Assembly (NCBI GenBank): GCA_046483585.1
Contig: JAWOCV010000180.1
Location: forward strand, 1-8,477
From: Marinilabilia sp046483585
GTDB taxonomy: Bacteria > Bacteroidota > Bacteroidia > Bacteroidales > Marinilabiliaceae
Length of the DNA: 8,477 nucleotides
Reading direction: 5' to 3'
Below, one piece after another: positions 1 through 5,690 of this stretch (its first letter is position 1; every line of letters begins with the position of its first letter). Both the position numbers and the translations under genes were made by a program. The notes under the pieces were generated by a model. That model was not told where the DNA came from, did no database searches, and saw only the letters and a program-made list of their open reading frames with translations.

Positions 1-2
1 GC

Positions 3-77
3 CTGGCGGGTTATGAAACAGAAACATTCTGGATTTTTGATGTTAAAACATTAAAATTGATGGTTCCATATACATAA
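3..77 (+). CDS. C-terminal end of an unidentified protein (5' truncated by window edge)
   Basis: One frame is open from the left edge to a TAA at 75-77 and reads LAGYETETFWIFDVKTLKLM then VPYT. The aromatic-rich, beta-strand-like composition looks more like a real protein end than the other two frames, of which one stops at once and the other gives a basic, low-information peptide. Only 24 residues are visible, so no family can be named. The stop codon lies inside the direct-repeat unit CATAAAACGGCAG, and a GC-rich palindrome starts 3 bp after it. That puts a repeat directly at a gene end, as at other gene ends in this window. It could equally be non-coding sequence that is open by chance. 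Confidence 0.4.
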   Translation: MAGYETETFWIFDVKTLKLMVPYT

Positions 78-181
78 AACGGCAGACAGGCCTGCCTGCC
101 GGGTTGATGCAACAAAGATCCTGATTTCTGAGGAAAATTCTTTGGAACACATGGATTCTTTTTCATAAAACGTCAGGCAGG
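73..181. repeat. Pair of short direct repeats, CATAAAACGkCAGrCAGG
   Basis: CATAAAACGGCAGACAGG (73-90) and CATAAAACGTCAGGCAGG (164-181) match at 16 of 18 positions and are 91 bp apart on the same strand. Only the first copy is followed by the opposite palindrome arm. The pair probably represents one complete and one partial copy of an interspersed element. The second copy lies 37 bp before the esterase start codon, inside the likely leader. Confidence 0.6.
80..101. repeat. GC-rich palindrome (GGCAGGCAGG type)
   Basis: The arms at 80-90 (CGGCAGACAGG) and 91-101 (CCTGCCTGCCG) are complementary at 10 of 11 positions with no spacer; the exception is A86 opposite C95. Palindromes built on GGCAGGCAGG are familiar interspersed repeats in Bacteroidota genomes. 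It sits 2 bp after the stop of the upstream partial gene and could act as a transcription stop or RNA-stabilising hairpin, but no T-tract follows. The lack of a loop means it would fold with a few opened central pairs. Confidence 0.55.
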
Positions 182-218
182 TTCCATTCGAACAAATACT
201 TAAATAAATTATTTACGA

Positions 219-2195
219 ATGAATTACACTTATACTAAACTACGAGTATTACTTATTTTTTCAGCTGTTTTCCTGAGTACAGGACACATTTCGGGAGAAG
301 TGAAATTACCGCAACTCATCGGTGAGGGTATGGTGCTCCAGCGTGATACCGAGATTAGAATATGGGGGTGGGCTTCACCGGGAGAAACGGTTTCCGTGGA
401 TTTCAGGGACGATTCCTATCAGACGGAGACCGGAGAAGATGGAAAATGGGAAATTTTATTGCCCGAAATGAAGGCAGGCGGACCATGGTCTATGACCGTT
501 GAAGGGGAAAATCGCATTGAGATCAGCAATATACTCATCGGGGATGTCTGGATTTGCTCCGGGCAGTCGAATATGGAACTTCCCGTACAGCGTGTTCACT
601 GGATTTATGAAGATGAATTCCGCGATTCTAAAAATGAGCAGATCAGACAATTTAAGGTGCCTCAAACATATGATTTCAAAAAAAGATTGAAAGATTATGA
701 GTCAGGCGAATGGGTATCTCTGGATGAAAATACGGTGATGAATTTTTCTGCCGTAGGTTATTTTTTTGCCAGAGACCTTTACGACCGGTATGGCGTTCCC
801 GTTGGTCTCATTAACACTGCCATTGGTGGCTCGCCGGCAGAAGCCTGGATGAGCGAAGAAGCACTGAAGGCTTTCCCTGAGCACTATGAAGAGATGCAAA
901 GGATGAAGGATGATTCGCTTATTCAAAGCATTCAGGAATCTGATCAGGAGCGCAACAATAAATGGTATCAGGAACTGGGACAAAAGGAGAAAGCTTACAA
1001 TGAAGCTGAAAAACCATGGCATCACCCCGATGTTGATCATTCCTCCTGGAAATCCATTCAGGTTCCCGGATATTGGGACGAAGAGGGGATTGAACCCTTC
1101 AATGGCAGTGTATGGTACAGAAAAACCATTGATCTGGATGCCGGTCAGGCGGATCAATCCGCTAAATTGCTTCTGGGAAGAATTGTGGATGCCGATTCTG
1201 TTTTTGTCAACGGGGAGTTCGTGGGGAATGTCACTTATGAATATCCACCCCGTCGGTATGATGTTCCCGGGGATTTGCTGCAGGAAGGAGAAAACACCAT
1301 TGCCGTGCGGGTAATCAATTCCGGCGGTGTAGGTGGTTTTGTGCCCGATAAACCTTACCGGCTGGATTTTGAACAAAGTTCTGTTGATTTGACGGGGGAG
1401 TGGAAATACCGGATTGGCGCCGAAATGGATGCACTGGCCGGCCAGACTTTTATTCGCTGGAAACCGGGGGGATTGTTCAATGCCATGATCGCTCCTCTAC
1501 TGAACTACAAGTCAAAAGGAGTGATCTGGTACCAGGGCGAATCCAATACCGACCGGGCTGAGGAATACCAGGAACTGTTCCCGGCCATGATAAAGGACTG
1601 GCGGGCAAGCTGGTCTCAAAATGAATTGCCTTTCCTGTTTGTTCAGCTGGCCAACTTTATGGAGCCGCCCAAAGAACCACAGGAGAGTAACTGGGCCATG
1701 CTGAGAGAAGCCCAGACAAAAGCCCTTGAATTGCCCAATACAGGTATGGCCGTGGCCATTGATGTGGGAGAATGGAATGACATTCACCCCCTGAATAAAG
1801 AAAGTGTAGGTAGCCGCTTGGCGCTCACTGCCCGTAAGGTTGCATATAATGAAGATGTGGTAGCCAGTGGTCCCGTTTTTGAATCCATGAAGATTGAAGG
1901 CAATAAAGCGATTTTGTCTTTTAAGCATATAGGTGGTGGTTTGAAATGTGAAGGTGAAAAATTGCAGGAATTTGCCATTGCCGGAGAGGACAAGGAGTTC
2001 GTTTGGGCCAAAGCCAAAATCAAGGGCGACAAAGTGATTGTCTGGAGCGATGAAGTGGAAAACCCTGTGGCTGTCCGTTATGCCTGGGCAGATAATCCGG
2101 ATGATGCCAATTTGTATAATGAAGAGGGATTGCCGGCTGTTCCCTTTCGAACAGTAACCAGTAGAGACGCACAATCGTGCGTCTCTACCAATTAA
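219..2195 (+). CDS. Exported sialate O-acetylesterase-like carbohydrate esterase (SGNH fold) with inserted GH2-type sugar-binding domain
   Basis: The 658-residue protein is probably a periplasmic or surface esterase that removes acetyl groups from sialic acid or other acetylated glycans. Residues 1-26 form a signal peptide (basic start, hydrophobic LLIFSAVFL). Residues ~27-105 look like the N-terminal beta-sandwich (LPQLIGEGMVLQRD). The SGNH hydrolase domain starts with GDVWICSGQSNM and the nucleophile Ser117. AIGGSPAEAW (201-210) and WYQGESN (437-443) fit the oxyanion-hole blocks, and DIHP gives Asp521 and His523 of the catalytic set. Residues ~270-400 are an insertion resembling the galactose-binding jelly roll of GH2 enzymes (VPGYWDEEGIEPFNGSVWYRK), as in many Bacteroidota members. 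The ATG at 219 gives a complete signal peptide; no Shine-Dalgarno is visible. The family normally ends soon after a PFRT motif; here PFRT (642-645) is followed by TSRDAQSCVSTN, encoded by a palindromic repeat. The family call is secure; the exact substrate is not known. Confidence 0.93.
   Translation: MNYTYTKLRVLLIFSAVFLSTGHISGEVKLPQLIGEGMVLQRDTEIRIWGWASPGETVSVDFRDDSYQTETGEDGKWEILLPEMKAGGPWSMTVEGENRIEISNILIGDVWICSGQSNMELPVQRVHWIYEDEFRDSKNEQIRQFKVPQTYDFKKRLKDYESGEWVSLDENTVMNFSAVGYFFARDLYDRYGVPVGLINTAIGGSPAEAWMSEEALKAFPEHYEEMQRMKDDSLIQSIQESDQERNNKWYQELGQKEKAYNEAEKPWHHPDVDHSSWKSIQVPGYWDEEGIEPFNGSVWYRKTIDLDAGQADQSAKLLLGRIVDADSVFVNGEFVGNVTYEYPPRRYDVPGDLLQEGENTIAVRVINSGGVGGFVPDKPYRLDFEQSSVDLTGEWKYRIGAEMDALAGQTFIRWKPGGLFNAMIAPLLNYKSKGVIWYQGESNTDRAEEYQELFPAMIKDWRASWSQNELPFLFVQLANFMEPPKEPQESNWAMLREAQTKALELPNTGMAVAIDVGEWNDIHPLNKESVGSRLALTARKVAYNEDVVASGPVFESMKIEGNKAILSFKHIGGGLKCEGEKLQEFAIAGEDKEFVWAKAKIKGDKVIVWSDEVENPVAVRYAWADNPDDANLYNEEGLPAVPFRTVTSRDAQSCVSTN
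2161..2188. repeat. Perfect 12-bp palindrome GTAGAGACGCAC-AATC-GTGCGTCTCTAC
   Basis: The left arm is 2161-2172, the 4-nt loop 2173-2176 and the right arm 2177-2188; all 12 pairs match. The GTAGAGACGC...GCGTCTCTAC type is a widespread interspersed repeat in several bacterial phyla. Here it lies in frame at the end of the esterase gene and encodes part of its last 12 residues. A strong hairpin at this point may also terminate transcription or protect the mRNA 3' end, although no U-tract follows it. An octamer array starts at its last two bases. Confidence 0.85.
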
Positions 2196-2234
2196 CCAAT
2201 TAACCAATTGACCAATCAACCAATTGACCAGCAA
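2187..2234. repeat. 8-bp-period tandem array, six units (ACCAATTA type)
   Basis: The units are ACCAATTA, ACCAATTA, ACCAATTG, ACCAATCA, ACCAATTG and ACCAGCAA. The array holds the esterase stop codon (2193-2195), ends 6 bp before the ATG of the Crp-type gene, and fills the whole space between these two genes. A TTG at 2208 within the array is in frame with the regulator and could extend it by 11 residues (MTNQPIDQQPP), but that peptide is simply the translated repeat. Confidence 0.8.
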
Positions 2235-2240
2235 CCACCA

Positions 2241-2915
2241 ATGTACAACACCCTCGCAAAATCGCCATTATTTTCCGGGCTCAGTGAAGCACAGGTACAG
2301 GAATTGTTCTCCAAAGTGGTTTATCAGGTACGCAGTTATGCCAAAGGAGAAGTGATTGCCACAGGAGGGGAGGAGTGCCGTGTTCTCCAAATTGTTTTGC
2401 AGGGGAGTGTAAAAGGCGAAATGATTGATTATTCCGGGAGGGTTCTGAAGATTGAAGACATCGGTGTTCCCCGGCCTTTGGCCATTGCATTTTTATTTGG
2501 CGAAAACAACCGGTGTCCGGTTACCATAAGTGCCAATGAATATACCGAATTGTTGGTATTGGGGAAATCTTCGGTGGTGACTTTGATGCAAAACAGTGAG
2601 GTGTTCCTGACCAATTTTCTGAATGCTGTTTCGAACCGGGCCCAGTTTATTTCATCGAAGCTTCGGTTCTTGTCTTTCAAGACCATCCGGGGGAAACTTG
2701 CTCATTTTCTGATGGAGCTCGACCGCCGGCAAAAGGGAAACGGAGAAGTTACTTTGGACAAAACCCAGGAAGAACTGGCCGACTTGTTCGGTGTGGCCCG
2801 CCCTTCTCTGAGCCGGGCCTTGCGGGCTCTTCATCATGAAGGGATCATCGATGCACAGAAACAACATGTGATGATTTTAGACAAAGAGAAGTTGTTTCAG
2901 GAAATGCAGGAATGA
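2241..2915 (+). CDS. Crp/Fnr-family transcriptional regulator
   Basis: This 224-residue DNA-binding regulator has a cyclic-nucleotide-binding-type beta barrel at ~5-110 (LFSGLSEAQVQELFSKV, then YAKGEVIATGGEECRVLQIV), a long dimerisation helix at ~115-150, and a C-terminal winged helix. The helix-turn-helix is QEELADLFGVARPSLSRALR (176-195), close to the Crp pattern. The sensor is not CRP-like: the segment where CRP has its phosphate-binding cassette (FGE...RxA) reads PLAIAFLFGENNRCPVTISA, so cAMP is an unlikely ligand. There is no N-terminal cysteine cluster as in FNR. The ATG at 2241 is chosen because the family begins near YNTLAKSPLFSGL; the upstream TTG at 2208 lies in an octamer repeat. 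No Shine-Dalgarno is visible. The gene has almost no private upstream region and may rely on read-through from the esterase. The ligand and targets cannot be read from the sequence. Confidence 0.92.
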   Translation: MYNTLAKSPLFSGLSEAQVQELFSKVVYQVRSYAKGEVIATGGEECRVLQIVLQGSVKGEMIDYSGRVLKIEDIGVPRPLAIAFLFGENNRCPVTISANEYTELLVLGKSSVVTLMQNSEVFLTNFLNAVSNRAQFISSKLRFLSFKTIRGKLAHFLMELDRRQKGNGEVTLDKTQEELADLFGVARPSLSRALRALHHEGIIDAQKQHVMILDKEKLFQEMQE

Positions 2916-2916
2916 A

Positions 2917-2966
2917 ATTGGTCGAATGGTCAATTGGTTAATTGGTCAATTGGGTCAAATGGGTCG
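2917..2966. repeat. 8-bp-period array, inverted copy (ATTGGTCA type)
   Basis: The array starts 2 bp after the regulator stop: ATTGGTCG, AATGGTCA, ATTGGTTA, ATTGGTCA, then two 9-bp units, ATTGGGTCA and AATGGGTCG. ATTGGTTA is the reverse complement of a rotation of ACCAATTA, so this array is the inverted counterpart of the one at 2187-2234. The two bracket the regulator gene. Confidence 0.75.
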
Positions 2967-3003
2967 CTCGGCTATGCCGCTTACTTGCAAGAATTTGGGA
3001 TGT

Positions 3004-3116
3004 TGCTGGTTGCTGGTTGCTCGTCATTCTGAGCTTGCGAAGAATCTGTGGCTGGTTAATGAGTTTCGTGTTCCGGGGTACTGGGTAATTCGTTAATTGG
3101 TTGCCGGGTACTGGGT
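3004..3116. repeat. Patchwork of short interspersed repeats
   Basis: Three repeat types are stacked here. TTGCTGG occurs in near-perfect tandem at about 3003-3020. CGTCATTCTGAG plus CTTGCGAAGAATCTG (3022-3048) is the well-known ATTCTGAG...GCGAAGAAT interspersed motif found in many Bacteroidota and other genomes; its ATTCT and AGAAT ends are complementary. GGGTACTGGGT occurs at 3076-3086 and 3106-3116, 30 bp apart, with an octamer-like AATTCGTTAATTGGTT piece in between. No coding frame here looks real. Confidence 0.65.
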
Positions 3117-3120
3117 TTTT

Positions 3121-3388
3121 GTTGTTCACTGTAGCTTTAGCGAAGGGAAGTTTGCCGGGTGGCAGGGAAAAGGCCACCGGCCTGAAAGCAAAAGAACGGG
3201 GTCGTGCCCTATGAGGAGTGTGATCTGGAAATTTCAAATAGCCTTGGATGGGCGACAGCCATAATCGTAAAAAAATATCTTGCTTGCGCTCTTTCAGAGC
3301 TTTGCATGGTGGTGCCATCCTTTCTCATCGGGCGGTGCCCCGTGCTTTTGCTAATGTCCTTTTGGGGCTGTTGTTGCTGGAAAAGGCT
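3121..3388. repeat. Hairpin-rich intergenic element, possibly a structured or repeated unit
   Basis: Several small inverted repeats follow one another. GCCGGGTGGC (3154-3163) pairs with GCCACCGGC (3173-3181) with one bulged G. GCTCT-TTC-AGAGC lies at 3288-3300. ATGG-TGGTG-CCAT is at 3306-3318. GGGC-GGT-GCCC is at 3330-3340. The GGTGCC core occurs in both of the last two. The reverse strand is open for 126 codons (3318-2938), but the peptide is translated repeat (tail TSNQQPATSQ) with no recognisable domain, so I do not call a gene. It may be a multi-copy genomic repeat or a remnant of a mobile element; no transposase is present. Confidence 0.4.
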
Positions 3389-3460
3389 ACCAACCTATCG
3401 ACCTACCAACCTACTAACCTACTGACCTACCAACCTACCAACCTACTGACCTAACAGCCT
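3389..3460. repeat. 8-bp-period tandem array, nine units (ACCAACCT type)
   Basis: Nine consecutive octamers cover exactly 72 bp: ACCAACCT, ATCGACCT, ACCAACCT, ACTAACCT, ACTGACCT, ACCAACCT, ACCAACCT, ACTGACCT, AACAGCCT. Variation is concentrated at positions 2-4 of the unit; the CCT end is constant. The array ends 4 bp before the stop codon of the leftward creatininase-like gene. It shares period, the ACCAA start and its gene-end location with the arrays at 2187 and 2917. Confidence 0.85.
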
Positions 3461-3464
3461 ACCT

Positions 3465-4340
3465 TCAATGTTCCGTTCGGTCGAAAAATTCTTGTTGAAG
3501 GTTTTCAATGGAATCGTCCTCTTTCAGGTACCGAATCAGTTCTACCAATTGCTCTGCCCGGTGGTTGAGCAGAAGTTCTCCCAATTCATCGCTGGGTTGG
3601 CTTCCGTCTCCGGCATAGTGTTGAGGAAAACGGCCGTACCACCAGATGCCTGTATAGCCGTAAGGCAGGTCGGTAAGGCGCTCTTGGTCCTCGCCTGTTT
3701 CGCTATTTGCTGCCTCCGGATGGACCAAATCCGGATTGAAGGAGTGGAGCATGGATGTTTCATTTTCACCGGCATGCATGTCGATATCGGTTTGACGCAA
3801 TTCCTCGGCTTTTTCCTGTACTTCCGACGAGGTCCGGGGTTGAAACAGTATAACCGAGTAGTCCTTTGCCTTCGCCAGTTGGGATTGGCAGAAGTAAGGC
3901 AGAAAATCGTTGTTACCACCGTGTCCGTTGACCAGGATGATCTTTTCTATGCCGTTTCGGGCCAGTTCATCGCAGGTTTCCTGGAGGACATTCCAAATGA
4001 GGTCATTGCTGTAAGCCAGTGTTCCGGGCTGATGTTTGGCCTCAAATATTTGTCCGAAATAGAAATAAGGGAAAATGATGGTATATTCCGTTTGAGCTGC
4101 TCTTTTAGCTATTTCGCGGGCCATCATCACATCGGTGCCAAGGGGCAGTTGGGGACCGTGTTTTTCCAGAACACCCAGGGGGATGATGCAGGTTTTTGCA
4201 GATTTCTCCACTGCTTGAGAAAACTGAGGGGCTGTGAGCTCTTCCATTTTCGCCGGGAGGTCTTTGTCAGATACATCCTGAGCAGTGACCACCGACAAAG
4301 TCAGGGCCATCATGAGGGCAATAGTCAAGATTGATTTCAT
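3465..4340 (-). CDS. Exported creatininase-family metal-dependent hydrolase
   Basis: The 291-residue protein belongs to the creatininase/creatinine amidohydrolase superfamily, whose members hydrolyse amide bonds in small or cyclic substrates with a dinuclear metal centre. Residues 1-20 are a signal peptide (MKSILTIALMMALTLSVVTA, cleavage likely before Gln21), so the mature enzyme is probably periplasmic. The family blocks are clear: IPLGVLEKHGPQLPLGTD with Glu59, His61 and Asp70 as likely metal ligands; VNGHGGNN with His140; and DMHAGENETS with conserved Glu192. The length is somewhat above the usual ~240-260 because of the signal peptide and an acidic C-terminal tail. It starts 9 bp after the lipoprotein gene ends and is probably translated from the same leftward mRNA. 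Cytosolic creatininase itself lacks a signal peptide, so a true creatinine substrate is doubtful. The substrate is unknown; fold and catalysis are confident. Confidence 0.92.
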   Translation of the reverse strand: MKSILTIALMMALTLSVVTAQDVSDKDLPAKMEELTAPQFSQAVEKSAKTCIIPLGVLEKHGPQLPLGTDVMMAREIAKRAAQTEYTIIFPYFYFGQIFEAKHQPGTLAYSNDLIWNVLQETCDELARNGIEKIILVNGHGGNNDFLPYFCQSQLAKAKDYSVILFQPRTSSEVQEKAEELRQTDIDMHAGENETSMLHSFNPDLVHPEAANSETGEDQERLTDLPYGYTGIWWYGRFPQHYAGDGSQPSDELGELLLNHRAEQLVELIRYLKEDDSIENLQQEFFDRTEH

Positions 4341-4349
4341 AGCTTAAGC

Positions 4350-5165
4350 TTATTTGGATTTTGAATTTAGTGGTTTGAAAACAGCCATTTTTTCATGGTC
4401 ATGGTCCTCCATAATCAGTATGGTTTTATTGATTCTAAGATATCGACATTGGCTGAGAACATCAAAAAAAAGGTCTTCCGTCTCCATGGTCTCCATGCAG
4501 TATTTCTTTGTAGCGCCCATTTCGGAAAATTGGATGGTGCTGTCATTTTGAACGCTGTATTGGCCGAAAAACCTGTTACATCCGGCAAAACCGCTGATTC
4601 TTTTCTCCTGGGTGTCAAATTCGATAAACGGTCGTTGTTGGGCAGAGTCCACTCTGTGGGTTGAATCTTTTAACATTTCGGTCAGGACCCATCTCTTATT
4701 CTCCAAAAGGCTTTCTGCCCCGGGAAGTTGCTGAAAAGTGACTTTTTCGAGGGTGTAGTAATCGGCCAGCTCACCCCGAATTCTTTCGCCCCTGTGATCG
4801 AGCATAAAAATCCGGTTTTCACCGACCCGGATGAGCCTTTCTTTTTCATCTTCACTTGTCAGGGAAATGGTGTTGCCATCATTGTTCCACTTGAATTTCC
4901 CCTTCTCGATAAACAGATTTTCGCCTTTATCCAGATAATGGGATACCCATCGATAGGTTCCATTTTCATGGAGGGTAACGGTTGTTTCAATGCCCGGGCA
5001 ATCCGCACAGGGCGTTGTACCCAGATACGTTCCCGGCCAGTCGATGCTAAGACGGGAAGTATGCATGTCCGGAGTTGACGTTGTTGCTGACCCTGCGGTG
5101 CGGAGACCACAACCCGTTGAGAAAAGGATAAGAGGAAGGAGATAAAAAGTTGCTTTGAAAGTCAT
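4350..5165 (-). CDS. Lipoprotein with NlpE-like N-terminal domain and META/HslJ domain
   Basis: The 271-residue envelope lipoprotein has a hydrophobic signal (FYLLPLILFSTGC) with lipidation Cys19. Residues ~42-140 match the NlpE N-terminal domain: WPGTYLGTTPCADCPGIETT with the CxxC pair Cys53/Cys56, followed by GTYRW and a run of short beta strands. Residues ~154-266 match the META (HslJ-like) domain: RWVLTEM, then FIEFDTQEKRISGFAGCNRF, and YCMETMETEDLFFDVL. The combination of the two domains in one lipoprotein is common in Bacteroidota. NlpE in enterobacteria signals surface or copper stress through Cpx, but Cpx is not expected here and the role is unknown. The ATG at 5165 gives a complete signal peptide. 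It is the first gene of a leftward pair and so its promoter should lie in 5166-5792. META modules often suggest stress-response or protease-related functions; none is shown here. Confidence 0.88.
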   Translation of the reverse strand: MTFKATFYLLPLILFSTGCGLRTAGSATTSTPDMHTSRLSIDWPGTYLGTTPCADCPGIETTVTLHENGTYRWVSHYLDKGENLFIEKGKFKWNNDGNTISLTSEDEKERLIRVGENRIFMLDHRGERIRGELADYYTLEKVTFQQLPGAESLLENKRWVLTEMLKDSTHRVDSAQQRPFIEFDTQEKRISGFAGCNRFFGQYSVQNDSTIQFSEMGATKKYCMETMETEDLFFDVLSQCRYLRINKTILIMEDHDHEKMAVFKPLNSKSK

Positions 5166-5325
5166 CTTTTACTTTATTTGATGGATTAAAGATAAAAAAG
5201 TTGCGTCTGAAAGCGGAGAAAAGAAACAAATATTTGGGCACATCTGTTGAATAACATTGTCGGAGAATATTTTTATGTACATATACAAAGTCAATAGTCC
5301 GTTAAACTTTTGTAAGTACTTGTTA

Positions 5326-5419
5326 TTCAATTGTTTAAAGTTGAAGTATTTTTGTGTTAAAATACGGATTATCAACAACATACGATTCATCTTAAATCCA
5401 AAAATCTAACGATCTATTG
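5326..5419 (+). repeat. Diverged direct repeat, copy A (~95 bp)
   Basis: This copy shares ordered blocks with copy B at 5691-5785. The blocks are TTCAATTGT (5326-5334), TTAAAATACGGATTATC (5357-5373; 15 of 17 match), a middle part of mostly A/G and C/T changes including TTCATCT, and ATCTAACGATCTATTG (5404-5419; 15 of 16 match). Block order and total length are nearly the same in both copies. It lies about 160 bp upstream of the lipoprotein start, in the opposite orientation to that gene. Confidence 0.7.
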
Positions 5420-5436
5420 CAAAGTGACAGATTGTG

Positions 5437-5513
5437 TTTTATAGGAAATCACTATTGTCCGGAGTATTTGTTCAGTCTTTCTATTTGTTTTACCGGACAC
5501 CAGTGATATAAAA
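5437..5513. repeat. Long imperfect inverted repeat (possible hairpin RNA or operator)
   Basis: The core arms ATCACTATTGTCCGG (5448-5462) and CCGGACACCAGTGAT (5493-5507) pair at 13 of 15 positions, including a continuous CACT and an outer TGTCCGG/CCGGACA. Outside them TTTTATA (5437-5443) can pair with TATAAAA (5507-5513) after a small bulge. The ~30-nt loop is T-rich. It lies between the two ~95-bp repeat copies. It may be a structured RNA, a regulator site or the ends of a small element; nothing in the sequence decides between them. Confidence 0.6.
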
Positions 5514-5539
5514 TGAACATTTCTGATAAAAGACCATTA

Positions 5540-5547
5540 TAACTTTG
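5540..5547 (+). promoter_or_regulatory. Possible Bacteroidota -7 box (TAACTTTG)
   Basis: TAACTTTG matches the Bacteroidota -7 consensus TAnnTTTG exactly. The partner -33 TTTG is not present at the usual 19-21 bp; the nearest is TTTCTG at 5520-5525. It would give a ~240-nt leader before the MFS start, or drive an RNA from this region. A chance match in AT-rich DNA is quite possible. Confidence 0.3.
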
Positions 5548-5658
5548 CACTTCATTCGTTTAAAATTTTGTAATTACTTGACAAAAAACTAATTAAAAAT
5601 TTGAGAACGAATGGAACCGCTTCGCTCTCGCATAATATTTTTTAAACATATTTTTTTG

Positions 5659-5683
5659 TGATATTTATGCTTAAAAAATATCA
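5659..5683. repeat. AT-rich hairpin TGATATTT/AAATATCA
   Basis: Perfect 8-bp arms at 5659-5666 and 5676-5683 enclose a 9-nt loop. It lies 8 bp before repeat copy B, in the leader of the MFS gene. The AT-rich stem is weak as RNA; it could be a protein-binding dyad. Function is not shown. Confidence 0.45.
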
Positions 5684-5690
5684 TGCTCGT

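Noticed and set aside
702..2234. Long reverse-strand frames opposite the esterase (224 and 240 codons)
   Set aside because: Both lie wholly against a well-supported esterase, show no motifs, and the second starts inside the octamer array.
2938..3318. 126-codon reverse-strand frame in the repeat mosaic
   Set aside because: It translates interspersed repeats (for example TSNQQPATSQ and THLTQLTN); no domain or family signature is visible.
3204..3454. Two + strand frames ending in TYQPTNLLTYQPTN-like repeats
   Set aside because: The repetitive tails are just the octamer array read in frame; the rest comes from the hairpin-rich element.
2187..3460. Octamer arrays as a CRISPR array
   Set aside because: The units are contiguous 8-mers with no spacers, and there are no cas genes.
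3468..4334. 288-codon open frame on the + strand opposite the creatininase-like gene
   Set aside because: It is the antisense shadow of a gene with clear catalytic motifs and a signal peptide; its own translation has no recognisable domain.
181..5617. GTTCCATTCGAAC (181-193) resembling the complement of GAACGAATGGAAC (5605-5617)
   Set aside because: Eleven of 13 bases match, but the sites are 5.4 kb apart, and a single short match of this kind can arise by chance.
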